Positions 40,643 to 48,778 of a stretch of 62,335 nucleotides of DNA are shown one piece after another. The position numbers and the translations under genes were made by a program. Origin of the DNA: a virus; IMG/VR virus record IMGVR_UViG_3300032770_000023, positions 1 through 62,335 of that record, one strand, 5' to 3'. Positions within the stretch are counted from its first letter, which is position 1, and each line of letters opens with the position of its first letter. The notes beneath the pieces are model-generated. The model was given only the letters and a program-made list of their open reading frames with translations. It had not been told where the DNA came from and ran no database searches.

Positions 40643-41109
40643 TGCTTCTCCGTGAAACGTTTGTACATCGCGACTGCTTCTTGTGGTTTCTTCTGAGCGA
40701 TCAGACTCGCCATCCGTATCATGATCGTATCTCTAGGAACTGAAGGCGCGATAGGAGTCGTGACTTCTTCCGGCTTAGGCACGTATTTCCTGTTCGCGTT
40801 CCTTCTCGCGTAGAACACGCCCAAAAATTTTCCCTTCATAGACTCTGCCGGAACACCGTGTCTCGCGAAACTGCGTCTCTCTTTGACGCGCACTACTCTG
40901 ATTTGCGTTGACAAAGATGCCAGAGCGAACGTGAATCCCAGAACCTTCTGAGCGTTGACTCGATTGCTGCTCAGCGAATTCCAAGTTCTCAGACGCGACA
41001 TAGAATCGGAGTTACACTTCACATCGAAATAGTCCCCGATGTTCATCTTCGCCCAAGGATATTTCGGTCTAGAACCTCCAGCGTTTTTTCTTACTCCTCC
41101 TTTGCTCAT
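40627..41109 (-). CDS. Conserved phage protein of unknown role
   Basis: 160 aa. Basic N-terminus (GGVRKNAGGSRPKYPWAKMNIGDYFDV) followed by RVNAQKVLGFTFALAS and RRNANRKYVPKPEE. The PWAKMNIGDYFDV segment recurs in phage proteins near replication genes, perhaps a small DNA-binding domain. Overlaps the helicase stop. Confidence 0.7.
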   Translation of the reverse strand: MSKGGVRKNAGGSRPKYPWAKMNIGDYFDVKCNSDSMSRLRTWNSLSSNRVNAQKVLGFTFALASLSTQIRVVRVKERRSFARHGVPAESMKGKFLGVFYARRNANRKYVPKPEEVTTPIAPSVPRDTIMIRMASLIAQKKPQEAVAMYKRFTEKQCSTA

Positions 41110-42362
41110 CTTGCCCTCTCGAAAAATCTTCCTTTCTCGCCTACAAAAGCAACCTCAATTCTCCCAGTCGGCCCTTCCCTTTGCTTCCCCACAATGATCT
41201 CGTCTTGCCCTCTGCGCTCCGGATCGTCTGGCATGTACAAAAGCAAAACGACGTGAGCGTGAGCTTCTATGTCGCCAGATTCTTTCAGATCGATCATCGA
41301 CGGCCTGTCGTCGATGTTCTGCGGACGGCGCAACTGAGAGAGCGCGAGCACCGGAGTCCCCGTATCCTTCGCTAATCTTCTGAGTCTGTCTGTCGCTTCA
41401 CTCACGCGATCTCTGCGCTCTCTACCCTCGCATCGGATCAACTGGATGTAATCGACGATCACGAGAGCAGTTTTAGAGCGCGAAATCCTCGCACGCGTAC
41501 GGCTCACTAAATCCTCAATGTCGAGCGAAGCACTGTCGTTGATGAACAGCGGAAGAGTTTTCAAGTCCTCTCGATAAGCGAGCAGTCGTTCCCATTCTCT
41601 TCCGGGATTCTCTACAGCCGCCGCTCCGAACTTCATCTTCAACAATCGCCGCATGATTGATCCTCGAGACATTTCCAGCGAGATGAAATAAACTCCTGCC
41701 CCTTCTCCCGCAACGTTCAAAGCAGTCTGAAGGGCGAACGCAGACTTCCCGCGTCCCGGCATTCCACCGACGACCCAAAGTTCTTCTCGATTAATTCCAG
41801 ATGTGATGTGATCTAGTTCCGTGATTCCAGTTCTCAAGCCAGATCTCGATTGATCGCCGTGCATTCTGTCGTAGATCGAAGCGAGTACAGGCTCCATCGC
41901 TTGCTCAATGACGCAATCCTCTTCGCTCCGGGAATCTGTTTCTACTTCTTCGATGTCCGCTACGAGTTCGTTTTTCACCCACTTGATGTTCTCGCCTTCT
42001 AACAATCTAGAATTCGCGAGCACAATCGTCCTTCTCAACCTCGAAACTCGCGACTGCTCTTTGACTGCTTGCGCGTATCGCTCTACTTGTCCCGCAAGAG
42101 GATAAGCATTGAACGTGTTCGCTATCACTCTCGCCGCGTCATCCGTGTTGACTTTCAGGGTTTCCATTCCCTGATAACAGCCGACAACGTCTATCGCTCT
42201 GCCTTCATTTCGCAACCAGAGCATCGCTTCAAATAAGCTTGCTTTCTCGCGATCTTGAAAGTCTGCCGAGTTCAAGATCAAAGCGACTTTGTCGATGCCT
42301 TCCTGATCTGTCGTCAGCAAGGCACAAAGCAGATTCGATTCCGCTGTCACGTCAACATCCAT
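41106..42362 (-). CDS. Replicative DNA helicase, DnaB family
   Basis: 418 aa from ATG 42362 (TGATG overlap with the initiator stop). N-terminal helical domain (residues 5-140), then the RecA-like core: GGMPGRGKSAFALQ (Walker A), LEMSRGSIMRRLL, LVIVDYIQLIR (Walker B), LALSQLRRPQNIDDRPSMIDLKESGDIE. Full set of DnaB motifs. With the initiator it forms the phage replication module; polymerase must come from the host. Confidence 0.93.
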   Translation of the reverse strand: MDVDVTAESNLLCALLTTDQEGIDKVALILNSADFQDREKASLFEAMLWLRNEGRAIDVVGCYQGMETLKVNTDDAARVIANTFNAYPLAGQVERYAQAVKEQSRVSRLRRTIVLANSRLLEGENIKWVKNELVADIEEVETDSRSEEDCVIEQAMEPVLASIYDRMHGDQSRSGLRTGITELDHITSGINREELWVVGGMPGRGKSAFALQTALNVAGEGAGVYFISLEMSRGSIMRRLLKMKFGAAAVENPGREWERLLAYREDLKTLPLFINDSASLDIEDLVSRTRARISRSKTALVIVDYIQLIRCEGRERRDRVSEATDRLRRLAKDTGTPVLALSQLRRPQNIDDRPSMIDLKESGDIEAHAHVVLLLYMPDDPERRGQDEIIVGKQREGPTGRIEVAFVGEKGRFFERAR

Positions 42363-43186
42363 CAATCGATTTCTCCGCGCTGACGTGCTGCTTCTAACTG
42401 AGCACGCTTGATGTCGATTGCTTTCGGGGGAATCGGACGAGCAGCATGACCGTTTCCATTGCCGTTCGCGAACTCGCTGCGCTCCCAAGTCCTGACAGCA
42501 GCACGCCAGTCCTTCATCGGATTACGTCCGACACGCCAACCGTTCGACGAGTAGTAATCGAACCACTTTTGTGCATCTACAAGATTCTTTCTTTCAAGGC
42601 AGTATTTTTTTACGTCTTCGATGAGAGGAGGAATGCTCTTACTTGCTTTTGATCTTTCTGCTTCTGTATCTGCTTCTGCTATCTGCTTTCTGCTATACGT
42701 AACGTTCGGGTGAACCGTTACGGTGTCACAGCGAACATCCTCTCCAAAATCGAGGAATTCGCCTGATTTTCGTCTTGCTCTCAATTTCCTCATTCTTTCG
42801 GCTGCGCTGTGATCGTAATCCCTGTATCGCATGTAATTGAGCACCAAATAGCCTCCGCTTACGCGAATCATTCGCCTTCCTTCGAACTCCGGAGAGCGAC
42901 TTTCTACGTCTGGAGAACAGAGATTTTCGAGAGCTTTTATTCCAGATTCGCGATCTACTCCGGCGAGTCGAATGATTCCTATTCCAGCAGCGCGAACGAG
43001 CCCGTACCATCCCGGAGGAACAGTGAATCCCGTTTCGACGAGAGTTCTCACTTCAAGTTGTTTTGCTTCGTATTCGATTTTCTCTGGTTCTGCTAGAAGG
43101 AGGGCTGAAATAAAAACATCGCGTACATCGCGATCCGGCCAAAGAGACGAATTGATGATGTCTGTATCTAATTTGACGAATGGCAT
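42362..43186 (-). CDS. Replication initiator / helicase loader-like protein
   Basis: 274 aa. The N-terminal part (VKLDTDIINSSLWPDRDVRDVFISALLLAE) resembles the winged-helix head of phage replisome organisers. The C-terminal WFDYYSSNGWRVGRNPMKDWRAAVRTWER is a motif of phage replication proteins upstream of DnaB. AGGAG lies before ATG 43186. Likely loads the helicase. Confidence 0.78.
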   Translation of the reverse strand: MPFVKLDTDIINSSLWPDRDVRDVFISALLLAEPEKIEYEAKQLEVRTLVETGFTVPPGWYGLVRAAGIGIIRLAGVDRESGIKALENLCSPDVESRSPEFEGRRMIRVSGGYLVLNYMRYRDYDHSAAERMRKLRARRKSGEFLDFGEDVRCDTVTVHPNVTYSRKQIAEADTEAERSKASKSIPPLIEDVKKYCLERKNLVDAQKWFDYYSSNGWRVGRNPMKDWRAAVRTWERSEFANGNGNGHAARPIPPKAIDIKRAQLEAARQRGEID

Positions 43187-43246
43187 CTAGTCAAATAGGA
43201 CTCCTAAGAGCGGAGAGCAGCGAACCGTTCTTATTTTTTTTGTGCG

Positions 43247-43582
43247 CTAGACTTCTTGGGACGCGCACTCTTCGTAACGCAAAATACCGTTCTTGTGAAA
43301 CAGAATCTTTCGTCCATCGGTCGCTAGAAAAAACACCGTAAACATGTCGAATCCTTGAATTATCCCTTCTACGACTTCATGGGGTCCGACGATGCGAATC
43401 TTGATCTTGTCGTGTTTCCACGTAGACAGATATTTTCTTTGGATGAAATGCGGATCACGTTTTTCTTGCTGACGACCTGTGAGTTTTACTGGGGGAGGGA
43501 TTTCTTCTTGAGGCTCTTGAACGAGACCGTTTCGTTCTTGCAGTCTACGTCCAAGTTCTCTGATCGTTAAACTTTCTGGCAT
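43247..43582 (-). CDS. Hfq/Sm-like RNA-binding protein
   Basis: 111 aa with AAAGGG 7 nt before ATG 43582. Residues 45-105 align by eye with Hfq: RKYLSTWKHDKIKIRIVGPHEVVEG-IIQGFDMFTVFFL (Sm1, with the G..I.GFD.F core) and KILFHKNGILRY in place of YKHAIS (Sm2). The N-terminal 45 residues are a phage-specific tail. Hfq binds small RNAs; a phage copy could redirect host RNA regulation or bind phage RNA hairpins. A hairpin lies just upstream. Confidence 0.72.
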   Translation of the reverse strand: MPESLTIRELGRRLQERNGLVQEPQEEIPPPVKLTGRQQEKRDPHFIQRKYLSTWKHDKIKIRIVGPHEVVEGIIQGFDMFTVFFLATDGRKILFHKNGILRYEECASQEV

Positions 43583-43601
43583 TGATTACCCTTTTTCTGG
43601 A

Positions 43602-43628
43602 GCGGGGTAGAGGGTTAAACTACCCCGC
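43602..43628 (-). promoter_or_regulatory. Perfect 9-bp hairpin in the leader of the Hfq-like gene
   Basis: GCGGGGTAG / CTACCCCGC around a 9-base loop (AGGGTTAAA on the plus strand), 20 nt before ATG 43582. No T-run follows in the leftward direction, so an RNA control element is more likely than a terminator. Confidence 0.6.
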
Positions 43629-43684
43629 CCTTCTCCTTCAACGAAAACACTCTACTACAGAATTCTCTCTGCGTACAATTATTT

Positions 43685-43701
43685 TTTCTACTCAGTAGAA
43701 A
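43685..43701 (-). promoter_or_regulatory. Start/stop-associated hairpin, copy 6
   Basis: TTTCTAC / GTAGAAA, 7 bp with loop TCA. Holds the STE-stop end of the 89-aa gene (43688-43957). The next start is about 100 nt further, after the 9-bp hairpin. Confidence 0.78.
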
Positions 43702-43957
43702 CCTTGCGCTCGCTCCAGTATTCCGAGCATTCGACGCCATGTTCCAGCGTCGTCTTGTTCTTGATCCTGATCGAGCTTGCAGGATCGCGATTGATTTCGC
43801 TCACGCGACTTCTGAACGAGCTTCCGTACTGAGCGTGCAAGAAGTCTGAGCCGAATCTCTGTCCGATTGAGTTCGTGAACATGCGCTCGATCCGCTCGCG
43901 CTTCGACATGCGGACTCTGAAAATAAGCTCGGTTTGAAGTGGAATGCACTCGTTCAT
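43688..43957 (-). CDS. Small winged-helix-like protein
   Basis: 89 aa from ATG 43957 with GAGGTG 6-7 nt upstream. SKRERIERMFTNSIGQRFGSDFLHAQYGSSFRSRVSEINRDP has the helix pattern of short phage HTH domains that end in a SR(I/V)SE(L/I) recognition helix. Probably DNA binding. Ends KVSTE with stop in hairpin copy 6. Confidence 0.68.
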   Translation of the reverse strand: MNECIPLQTELIFRVRMSKRERIERMFTNSIGQRFGSDFLHAQYGSSFRSRVSEINRDPASSIRIKNKTTLEHGVECSEYWSERKVSTE

Positions 43958-43962
43958 CAGAA

Positions 43963-44415
43963 TCACCTCGCGATGGCAATACAGCCTAGTTTTATTTTTG
44001 CTAACTTCATACGCTCTTTCGAGTCCGATTTCTTGCGCGGAAACGTTGAGAGCGCCCGTCCTTCGCATTTCTCACAGAGAACTGCATCCGCTTTAGGAAC
44101 AGCACAAAACGATGCTTTCAAACGACGCCTGAATGTAGTCTCTTCAGTCTGAATGAACTTCGCCATACCGCATATCGTCTCCGCGATGATGCACGGCTTT
44201 CGAAGCCTAATCATCTTGTCGTAACTACCTCGCCACCATCGAACTTGAACATATGAAACTCTGTGAATCAGCGAAGCGTTATGACTCAGCGAGTAAACGT
44301 ATTGCGGGAACGATTTCGCGTAAGTAACGCCCCATTCGTGATCGGAGAAGTCTGGCCGCCCGGGATATACGATCTCTCCTAGAGTCGAAAACTCCGTGCT
44401 AATCTGCTCTTTCAT
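43963..44415 (-). CDS. Unknown phage protein
   Basis: 150 aa. Contains VQVRWWRGSYDKMIRLRKPCIIAETICGM and a CxxC (LCEKCEGR) near the C-terminus. Looks natural throughout. Overlaps the previous gene by 4 nt. No family recognised. Confidence 0.68.
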   Translation of the reverse strand: MKEQISTEFSTLGEIVYPGRPDFSDHEWGVTYAKSFPQYVYSLSHNASLIHRVSYVQVRWWRGSYDKMIRLRKPCIIAETICGMAKFIQTEETTFRRRLKASFCAVPKADAVLCEKCEGRALSTFPRKKSDSKERMKLAKIKLGCIAIAR

Positions 44416-44672
44416 CTCGTCTCTCCGTAAACCGCTCTGCCTTCGCGTTCCTTTACCGCCACAGCAATCTTCTTGCTAGGAGCGTCTAAAAAAACTACGG
44501 AATTCGCTTCCGAACGCCAAGAACCGTGCCGGATGCTCGTGGCAGTAAACGAGACGGGCCGCGTAGCTCCGCACGAAATGCACGACTGCCACGCCTGCGC
44601 CCCTTTTCTCGGACTGATCGGCCAAGTGACGTGCTCGTGAGAACAGCCAAAGAGATAGGAAAGTAGGTTCAT
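44412..44672 (-). CDS. Small zinc-ribbon-like protein
   Basis: 86 aa. FGCSHEHVTWPISP and QSCISCGATRPV give a CxH...CxxC zinc pattern typical of short phage proteins. ATG 44672 touches the previous stop. Function unknown. Confidence 0.7.
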   Translation of the reverse strand: MNLLSYLFGCSHEHVTWPISPRKGAQAWQSCISCGATRPVSFTATSIRHGSWRSEANSVVFLDAPSKKIAVAVKEREGRAVYGETR

Positions 44673-44950
44673 TAGTGCGCCCTCGCGGTAAATCCGGGAA
44701 GTCCCGGTAGAATCCTCGATCCTTTAGGTCTGATCGGAGCGCGTAATGTTTGAGCATCCGGAGTACAAGCGGGTTTCGTCCACAGCAAGCCGCATTCGTC
44801 TACTCCGACGAACTCGAAAGGAAGATCGCATTCGGTACAGCGAATCGTGATCTCAGCGAGAAAACCTTTGACTTTTCCGATGGGGGAATCGCCTTCGCCG
44901 ACTCGATTAACCGTTACGTTCGCGTGAAAGTTCTCGTGCTTACACTTCAT
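44672..44950 (-). CDS. Conserved small zinc-binding phage protein
   Basis: 92 aa. KCKHENFHANVTVNRV, IRCTECDLPFEFVG and a Pro-rich end (APIRPKGSRILPG) are a combination I recognise from many phages, without known function. Start ATG 44950 lies 10 nt after hairpin copy 7. Confidence 0.75.
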   Translation of the reverse strand: MKCKHENFHANVTVNRVGEGDSPIGKVKGFLAEITIRCTECDLPFEFVGVDECGLLWTKPACTPDAQTLRAPIRPKGSRILPGLPGFTARAH

Positions 44951-44960
44951 TCGCTCCGCC

Positions 44961-44977
44961 TTTCTACTCAGTAGAAA
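44961..44977 (-). promoter_or_regulatory. Start/stop-associated hairpin, copy 7
   Basis: TTTCTAC / GTAGAAA, 7 bp with loop TCA. Contains the STE-stop end of the 64-aa gene and precedes ATG 44950 by 10 nt, with GGCGGAG between. Confidence 0.78.
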
Positions 44978-45158
44978 AACTCGATTTATCTTTGATCGTT
45001 CGCAAAGCGTTCCTACTCGTAATCGCCTCGAATCCGTCTTCGAAGCGCACCCAACAAGAGTTCATCTTCCCTCTCGCGATCACTCGGCAATATTGTCCCT
45101 TACGACCCATCCGATTCCAGAAGTAGACGTACAGTTTTTCGGAATTGTTGTTTTTCAT
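44964..45158 (-). CDS. Conserved small protein
   Basis: 64 aa. YVYFWNRMGRKGQYCRVIARGKMNSCWVRFEDGFEAITSRNALR is a pattern common among phages; it looks like a small SH3-like barrel. Ends SFSTE with TAG in hairpin copy 7. Start overlaps the previous stop. Confidence 0.75.
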   Translation of the reverse strand: MKNNNSEKLYVYFWNRMGRKGQYCRVIARGKMNSCWVRFEDGFEAITSRNALRTIKDKSSFSTE

Positions 45159-45457
45159 CGTCCGCTGATCTTTTTACAAACTGTACAGTGACAAGACTTC
45201 GCCTGCTCTCGCAGCCAATCCCAGTTCACCGTCGCGCTCGTTACCTTCGACGTAGGCGCTTCGTTCGTCTTCTTGAACTGATCCCGCTCGGGACAAGTCG
45301 TCCAGTGAGGCGTAGCGGTTCCATAGTCGCACGGCATTTTCTTGTTGTTCGGAGTGATCCACCATTCAATATCGACTCCGCAACCTCTGCATTGACTTTC
45401 GCCTTCGAACTTGTAACCCTGACTTCTTAACTCATCGAGAGTCTGCGGAAATGGCAT
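45155..45457 (-). CDS. Small zinc-binding phage protein
   Basis: 100 aa. CRGCGVDIEWWITPNNKKMPCD and C-terminal CHCTVCKK give two metal-binding clusters; the first resembles a common phage zinc motif (CxxC..I.WW.TP.GK.MP). Overlaps the zinc-finger gene upstream by 26 nt. Confidence 0.75.
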   Translation of the reverse strand: MPFPQTLDELRSQGYKFEGESQCRGCGVDIEWWITPNNKKMPCDYGTATPHWTTCPERDQFKKTNEAPTSKVTSATVNWDWLREQAKSCHCTVCKKISGR

Positions 45458-45656
45458 ATTGTTTCTCCTCTTCGAACATTTCTTCTTGCTCTTTCAGACG
45501 ATGAACGATTCTTTGATGACTGCGCATCCCTGAAAGCGTTCTCGTTACGGCTCCGCATTCGTCGATCAGACACTTGAAAGCAGCAGGACGACCGCCAAGA
45601 GGCTTCCCGTTCTCGTCTACCTCGTATAACCATCGGATCGTTTGTCCGCCAATCAT
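45432..45656 (-). CDS. Small protein with classical C2H2 zinc finger
   Basis: 74 aa from ATG 45656 (AAAGGA 6-7 nt upstream). FKCLIDECGAVTRTLSGMRSHQRIVH has Cys-X4-Cys, the Leu and His-X4-His of a classical C2H2 finger, rare in bacteria but known in some phages and Ros-type regulators. An acidic helical tail follows. Likely DNA or RNA binding. Confidence 0.75.
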   Translation of the reverse strand: MIGGQTIRWLYEVDENGKPLGGRPAAFKCLIDECGAVTRTLSGMRSHQRIVHRLKEQEEMFEEEKQYAISADSR

Positions 45657-45673
45657 GCGCTTTCCTTTAACTC

Positions 45674-45937
45674 TCAGTGTTTCACGTAGAAATAAACTAC
45701 ATAAACAACGGTCCAAAAAGCGCAGACCGTGAGAAAGCACAGTCCGAGTCCTATCAATCGATTGACGTTCACTACCAAACGCGGGTTCCTCATCTCAACG
45801 AAACAAGCCGGACAAAGTCTCAACTCGAACAACTCTTTGTCGCATTCGTAACAGTTGAAAATCTGCGAGCACTTCTGACAGCGAAGTCTCAGCGATTCGT
45901 ATTCTTTCGGCCAACTGACTGCTTTTTGTGTAGACAT
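45674..45937 (-). CDS. Zinc-ribbon membrane protein
   Basis: 87 aa. CQKCSQIFNCYECDKELFELRLCPACFVEM is a zinc ribbon; residues 60-85 (IGLGLCFLTVCAFWTVVYVVYFYV) form one transmembrane helix. Cytoplasmic ribbon anchored at the membrane is inferred. Confidence 0.7.
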   Translation of the reverse strand: MSTQKAVSWPKEYESLRLRCQKCSQIFNCYECDKELFELRLCPACFVEMRNPRLVVNVNRLIGLGLCFLTVCAFWTVVYVVYFYVKH

Positions 45938-45966
45938 AGTGACGCGCCCTCCCAGACGGTCTCAAA

Positions 45967-46149
45967 TCACTTCATCCCAAAATCCCCCTTCGAGTTCTCC
46001 CAATCACTTTTACTTGTTTCCTGTAAATACGCACGCACTTTCTTGGCAACTTCCCAATTGTTTGTTGCAGCCGACAGGTGATCTTGTCGGTATTCGAAAC
46101 ACAGTTCTCGCGCACCGTCGGCAACTAGCAAAGCTAACTGATTGGCCAT
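45967..46149 (-). CDS. Small unknown protein
   Basis: 60 aa, helical, charged (MANQLALLVADGARELCFEYRQDHL...). GAGC lies near the start. Stands alone between RecT and the ribbon membrane protein. Function unknown. Confidence 0.6.
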   Translation of the reverse strand: MANQLALLVADGARELCFEYRQDHLSAATNNWEVAKKVRAYLQETSKSDWENSKGDFGMK

Positions 46150-46173
46150 TTGCTCGACGAAAGGATTCCAACG

Positions 46174-46227
46174 TCAGATATATTTAAGTTCTAACTGACG
46201 AATTATGTCGTCGAACTCCGACTGCAT
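46174..46227 (-). CDS. Possible 17-aa peptide after RecT
   Basis: ATG 46227 overlaps the RecT stop (TGATG) with GGGAGAG upstream. Peptide MQSEFDDIIRQLELKYI. Too short to be sure. Confidence 0.3.
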   Translation of the reverse strand: MQSEFDDIIRQLELKYI

Positions 46228-47351
46228 CAGAACTCTCCCTTCGCAACATCTTTCACCCAAGCAAGCGTTTCGTCGATCTGTTCTGCTGTCATCTTCGAAC
46301 AAGAATCGATCTTGTAGCGCTCATAAGCGAACTGCTGAACGTCGGCGTGCGGAACTCCTAACTCTGTCGCAGTCGCCCACAGAGCAGCATTTCTCCGAGT
46401 CCACTCAGGCGAGTGCTTCGGCTTCTCGTCTTTCTTCGCGTGCTTGCACTCTGCGTCGTGCGTTCCGTTCTTTCCTCCGCAGTTGCCGCACACTTCGTCG
46501 AGCTTCTTTTCCGGATTCGCTTGCTGAGTCTCCTGTTGATCGAAAGGATTCTCTTCAGCAGCAGGACCAGAGATAGCAGCAGGTTCGCCTTCGATGATCA
46601 TCGACGCTGCTTCCTTCATCGACATCTGGCGTCCGCCTGTTTCTGCGATCTCATCGAGCGACAAAGCCGTCGCGAGTTCTACGGAGCGCGGAACGTACTT
46701 CAAGACTTGAAGCAGAGGAACCTTTCTCGCGTACATTTCCGGCCACTGGTAGCTGTAGTGAGACTCTCCAACTTTGTTGATCTTGTTTCTGTGCTTCCAG
46801 ACTTTCTCGATGGGCCACACTTCGATGACTGGCCAATCGCTCGCCTTCGTTCTCGCTACAGACCAGACGTGCGTCAAGTCTTTCGGATCATCATTCCCGC
46901 AAGGCTTGTGAGTGACGTGCGGTCTGTCGCCTAGCGCCCAATCGAACTCGTCTCCCTTGTATACCGCTCCTGTCCAAGCGCTCGCCTTTCCAGTTCTGTT
47001 GACAAGATCGAGTATTCCCATCCATCCGGGAATCAACTGACAGAAGTGTTTCTGAGCCGCTTTGTTCTTGTAAGGAACCAAGTAGCACTGTCCCATCACC
47101 CCCGGCTCAAGCCCAAGCTGAGACGCGAGCATCACGGAAGCGATGATCGACTGAGGATCGCACTCAGCGAGTTTGGGATTCATGCGCCAACAAGTAAGCG
47201 CGATCCTGATCATGCGTTCTGCGCTCAAGTGTCGCGGAAGGGCCATCTGTATCTGCCCTTTCATTGAATCAAGCAGTTGAGCGAACGTTTGCGGTTGCTT
47301 CTGAATCAAACCCGTCTGCTTCTTGAGAGTCTCGATTGCGCCTGATGCCAT
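46227..47351 (-). CDS. RecT-family single-strand annealing protein
   Basis: 374 aa with GGAGAAG before ATG 47351. The core (MALPRHLSAERMIRIALTCWRMNPKLAECDPQSIIASVMLASQLGLEPG...YLVPY, then CQLIPGWMGILDLVNRTG) is RecT. Residues 280-320 add CGNCGGKNGTHDAECKHAKK, a possible zinc knuckle not present in standard RecT, and a helical C-terminus. Works with the YqaJ exonuclease in recombination. Confidence 0.92.
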   Translation of the reverse strand: MASGAIETLKKQTGLIQKQPQTFAQLLDSMKGQIQMALPRHLSAERMIRIALTCWRMNPKLAECDPQSIIASVMLASQLGLEPGVMGQCYLVPYKNKAAQKHFCQLIPGWMGILDLVNRTGKASAWTGAVYKGDEFDWALGDRPHVTHKPCGNDDPKDLTHVWSVARTKASDWPVIEVWPIEKVWKHRNKINKVGESHYSYQWPEMYARKVPLLQVLKYVPRSVELATALSLDEIAETGGRQMSMKEAASMIIEGEPAAISGPAAEENPFDQQETQQANPEKKLDEVCGNCGGKNGTHDAECKHAKKDEKPKHSPEWTRRNAALWATATELGVPHADVQQFAYERYKIDSCSKMTAEQIDETLAWVKDVAKGEF

Positions 47352-47363
47352 TTTTCTTCTCCG

Positions 47364-48272
47364 TTACGTTCTGATCATCAAAAAATCTGTTTCTCCGACC
47401 GAATAAGCCTTCCTGTGCTGAAGCGCTACAGTGCAGCAGGGCTTTCCTGAAATGTCGTTCACGATGAACTTGCGCGGCGAGTTTCCATCGCACAATCCCA
47501 TCGCTTCAGCTTCAGCCAAGAGCGCTTTCTTGATCGTCATCTCCTGCTCGTCTTTCACATCGTTCAAGCGCTTGATCGCAGCCTTCGCTCCATTCAACTT
47601 TCTGACTGCCTTCCACACTTCCGGCGATCCCGGCGAGATGAATCCCTGTCGCTTGTAGAGCGCCTTCTGAATGTCTAATTTCGTGACAGGCTCAGGTGGG
47701 ATGCGCTTCAAAACGTTCTCCGTCCAGAAGTGATACGCTCTGCGCCTGATCTCCTGAATCAAATCTTCGTCGCGATCCACGAAATGAACTCTCAAGTCGT
47801 CGGCCCCGATCAGAGCCGCAACCAACGTGCGCGAGCGTTTCGTTATTCCGAGTCCCCACATCGTCTGCAAGCAGTAAGAAAGCGGTATCTGATCAGTCTC
47901 AGGTTCGCCCCAGTCCTGAGCAGCGAACGGCGAGACAGTCTTAGCTTCCCCGTTGCACAAGCCGAACTCTTCCATGTACTCAAAGTCGAGCTGGCAGCGC
48001 ATCCAAGGAAACTCTTCGTCTGAGTGATAAACGTTGCGTCTCTGTACGAAGATGCCGCGCTCCTCTTCCAAGAGTTCTATGATCCACGGCTCTAAACGGC
48101 GGCCACGTCGAAGAATCTTTTCTCGTTCAGGAGAGAACTCTTCCTCGACAGGAGCATCAGCGGTTTTTTCTTCCCACAACTCGTAAGCACTTTTCCAGTG
48201 ATTGACGCCAAAGAGCGATCCAATATCACTGCCCCCGATATATCCTCTACGATCAATAGCGATTGTATTCAT
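47364..48272 (-). CDS. YqaJ-family exonuclease
   Basis: 302 aa. YIGGSDIGSLFGVNHWKSAYELWEEKT, then RRGRRLEPWIIELLEE, MRCQLDFEYM, CNGEAKTV and QIPLSYCLQTMWGLGI: the catalytic D...ExK and helices of YqaJ/lambda-exo nucleases. Digests one strand of DNA ends to feed RecT. Start overlaps the HNH stop. Confidence 0.9.
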   Translation of the reverse strand: MNTIAIDRRGYIGGSDIGSLFGVNHWKSAYELWEEKTADAPVEEEFSPEREKILRRGRRLEPWIIELLEEERGIFVQRRNVYHSDEEFPWMRCQLDFEYMEEFGLCNGEAKTVSPFAAQDWGEPETDQIPLSYCLQTMWGLGITKRSRTLVAALIGADDLRVHFVDRDEDLIQEIRRRAYHFWTENVLKRIPPEPVTKLDIQKALYKRQGFISPGSPEVWKAVRKLNGAKAAIKRLNDVKDEQEMTIKKALLAEAEAMGLCDGNSPRKFIVNDISGKPCCTVALQHRKAYSVGETDFLMIRT

Positions 48273-48778
48273 TCGAACCTCGCAAATTCTCCGAAGTACT
48301 TTACAGCGGCATCGCAGTAGGCTTTATGAGCAGCTTCAGGAGTGAGGAATGTTCCGAGATTTATCTTTTTGCCGTTCGCGTAGATTCGCGCTCGATACTT
48401 CTTGCGATTAACATGCACGCCTTTGGGAAGCGAACGATGAGACAGTTTCTTTCTGTTTTGCTGATTCCCGCCTCCCGGCGCTAATCGAATATTTGAACGG
48501 CGATTGTTCAGCGAGTCGCCGTCTTTATGGTCAACATTTACGGATTTGTCGGCTCCGAGCAAATAGCGATGCATAGCGATGTTCGTTCCAGTTCCATCGT
48601 ATTTGCGAATCTTATGGTAGGCGTAGAATTTGCCGTTCTGCCACTTTGAAGCGCACCAATTGAATCTGCCGACTTGAAGCAAATCAGCGGCGTCGATAAT
48701 CGTCTCTTGTCCTTGCGTGAGAGGAATAGCGACGGTGTTTTCGTCGATCCATCGAATCGGTTTGAGATGTTTAGGCAT
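48269..48778 (-). CDS. HNH-AP2 homing endonuclease
   Basis: 169 aa. HNH part: NIAMHRYLLGADKSVNVDHKDGDSLNNRRSNIRLA. AP2 DNA-binding part: LPKGVHVNRKKYRARIYANGKKINLGTFLTPEAAHKAYCDAAVKYFGEFA. The classical combination of a mobile phage endonuclease, inserted in an operon. ATG 48778 is directly preceded by hairpin copy 8. Confidence 0.92.
   Translation of the reverse strand: MPKHLKPIRWIDENTVAIPLTQGQETIIDAADLLQVGRFNWCASKWQNGKFYAYHKIRKYDGTGTNIAMHRYLLGADKSVNVDHKDGDSLNNRRSNIRLAPGGGNQQNRKKLSHRSLPKGVHVNRKKYRARIYANGKKINLGTFLTPEAAHKAYCDAAVKYFGEFARFE

Noticed and set aside
42363-42488. N-terminal extension of the DnaB frame
   Set aside because: It is a shadow of the initiator gene; ATG 42362 with TGATG overlap is the natural start.
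45680-45700. TTTCACGTAGAAA-like sequence
   Set aside because: Encodes the C-terminus of a membrane protein and does not form the 7-bp stem.
47339-47365. GGAGAAGAAAAATG before RecT as another junction hairpin
   Set aside because: Only the ribosome-site side matches; the TTTCTAC arm is missing, so it is an ordinary ribosome site. The same applies near 27543.
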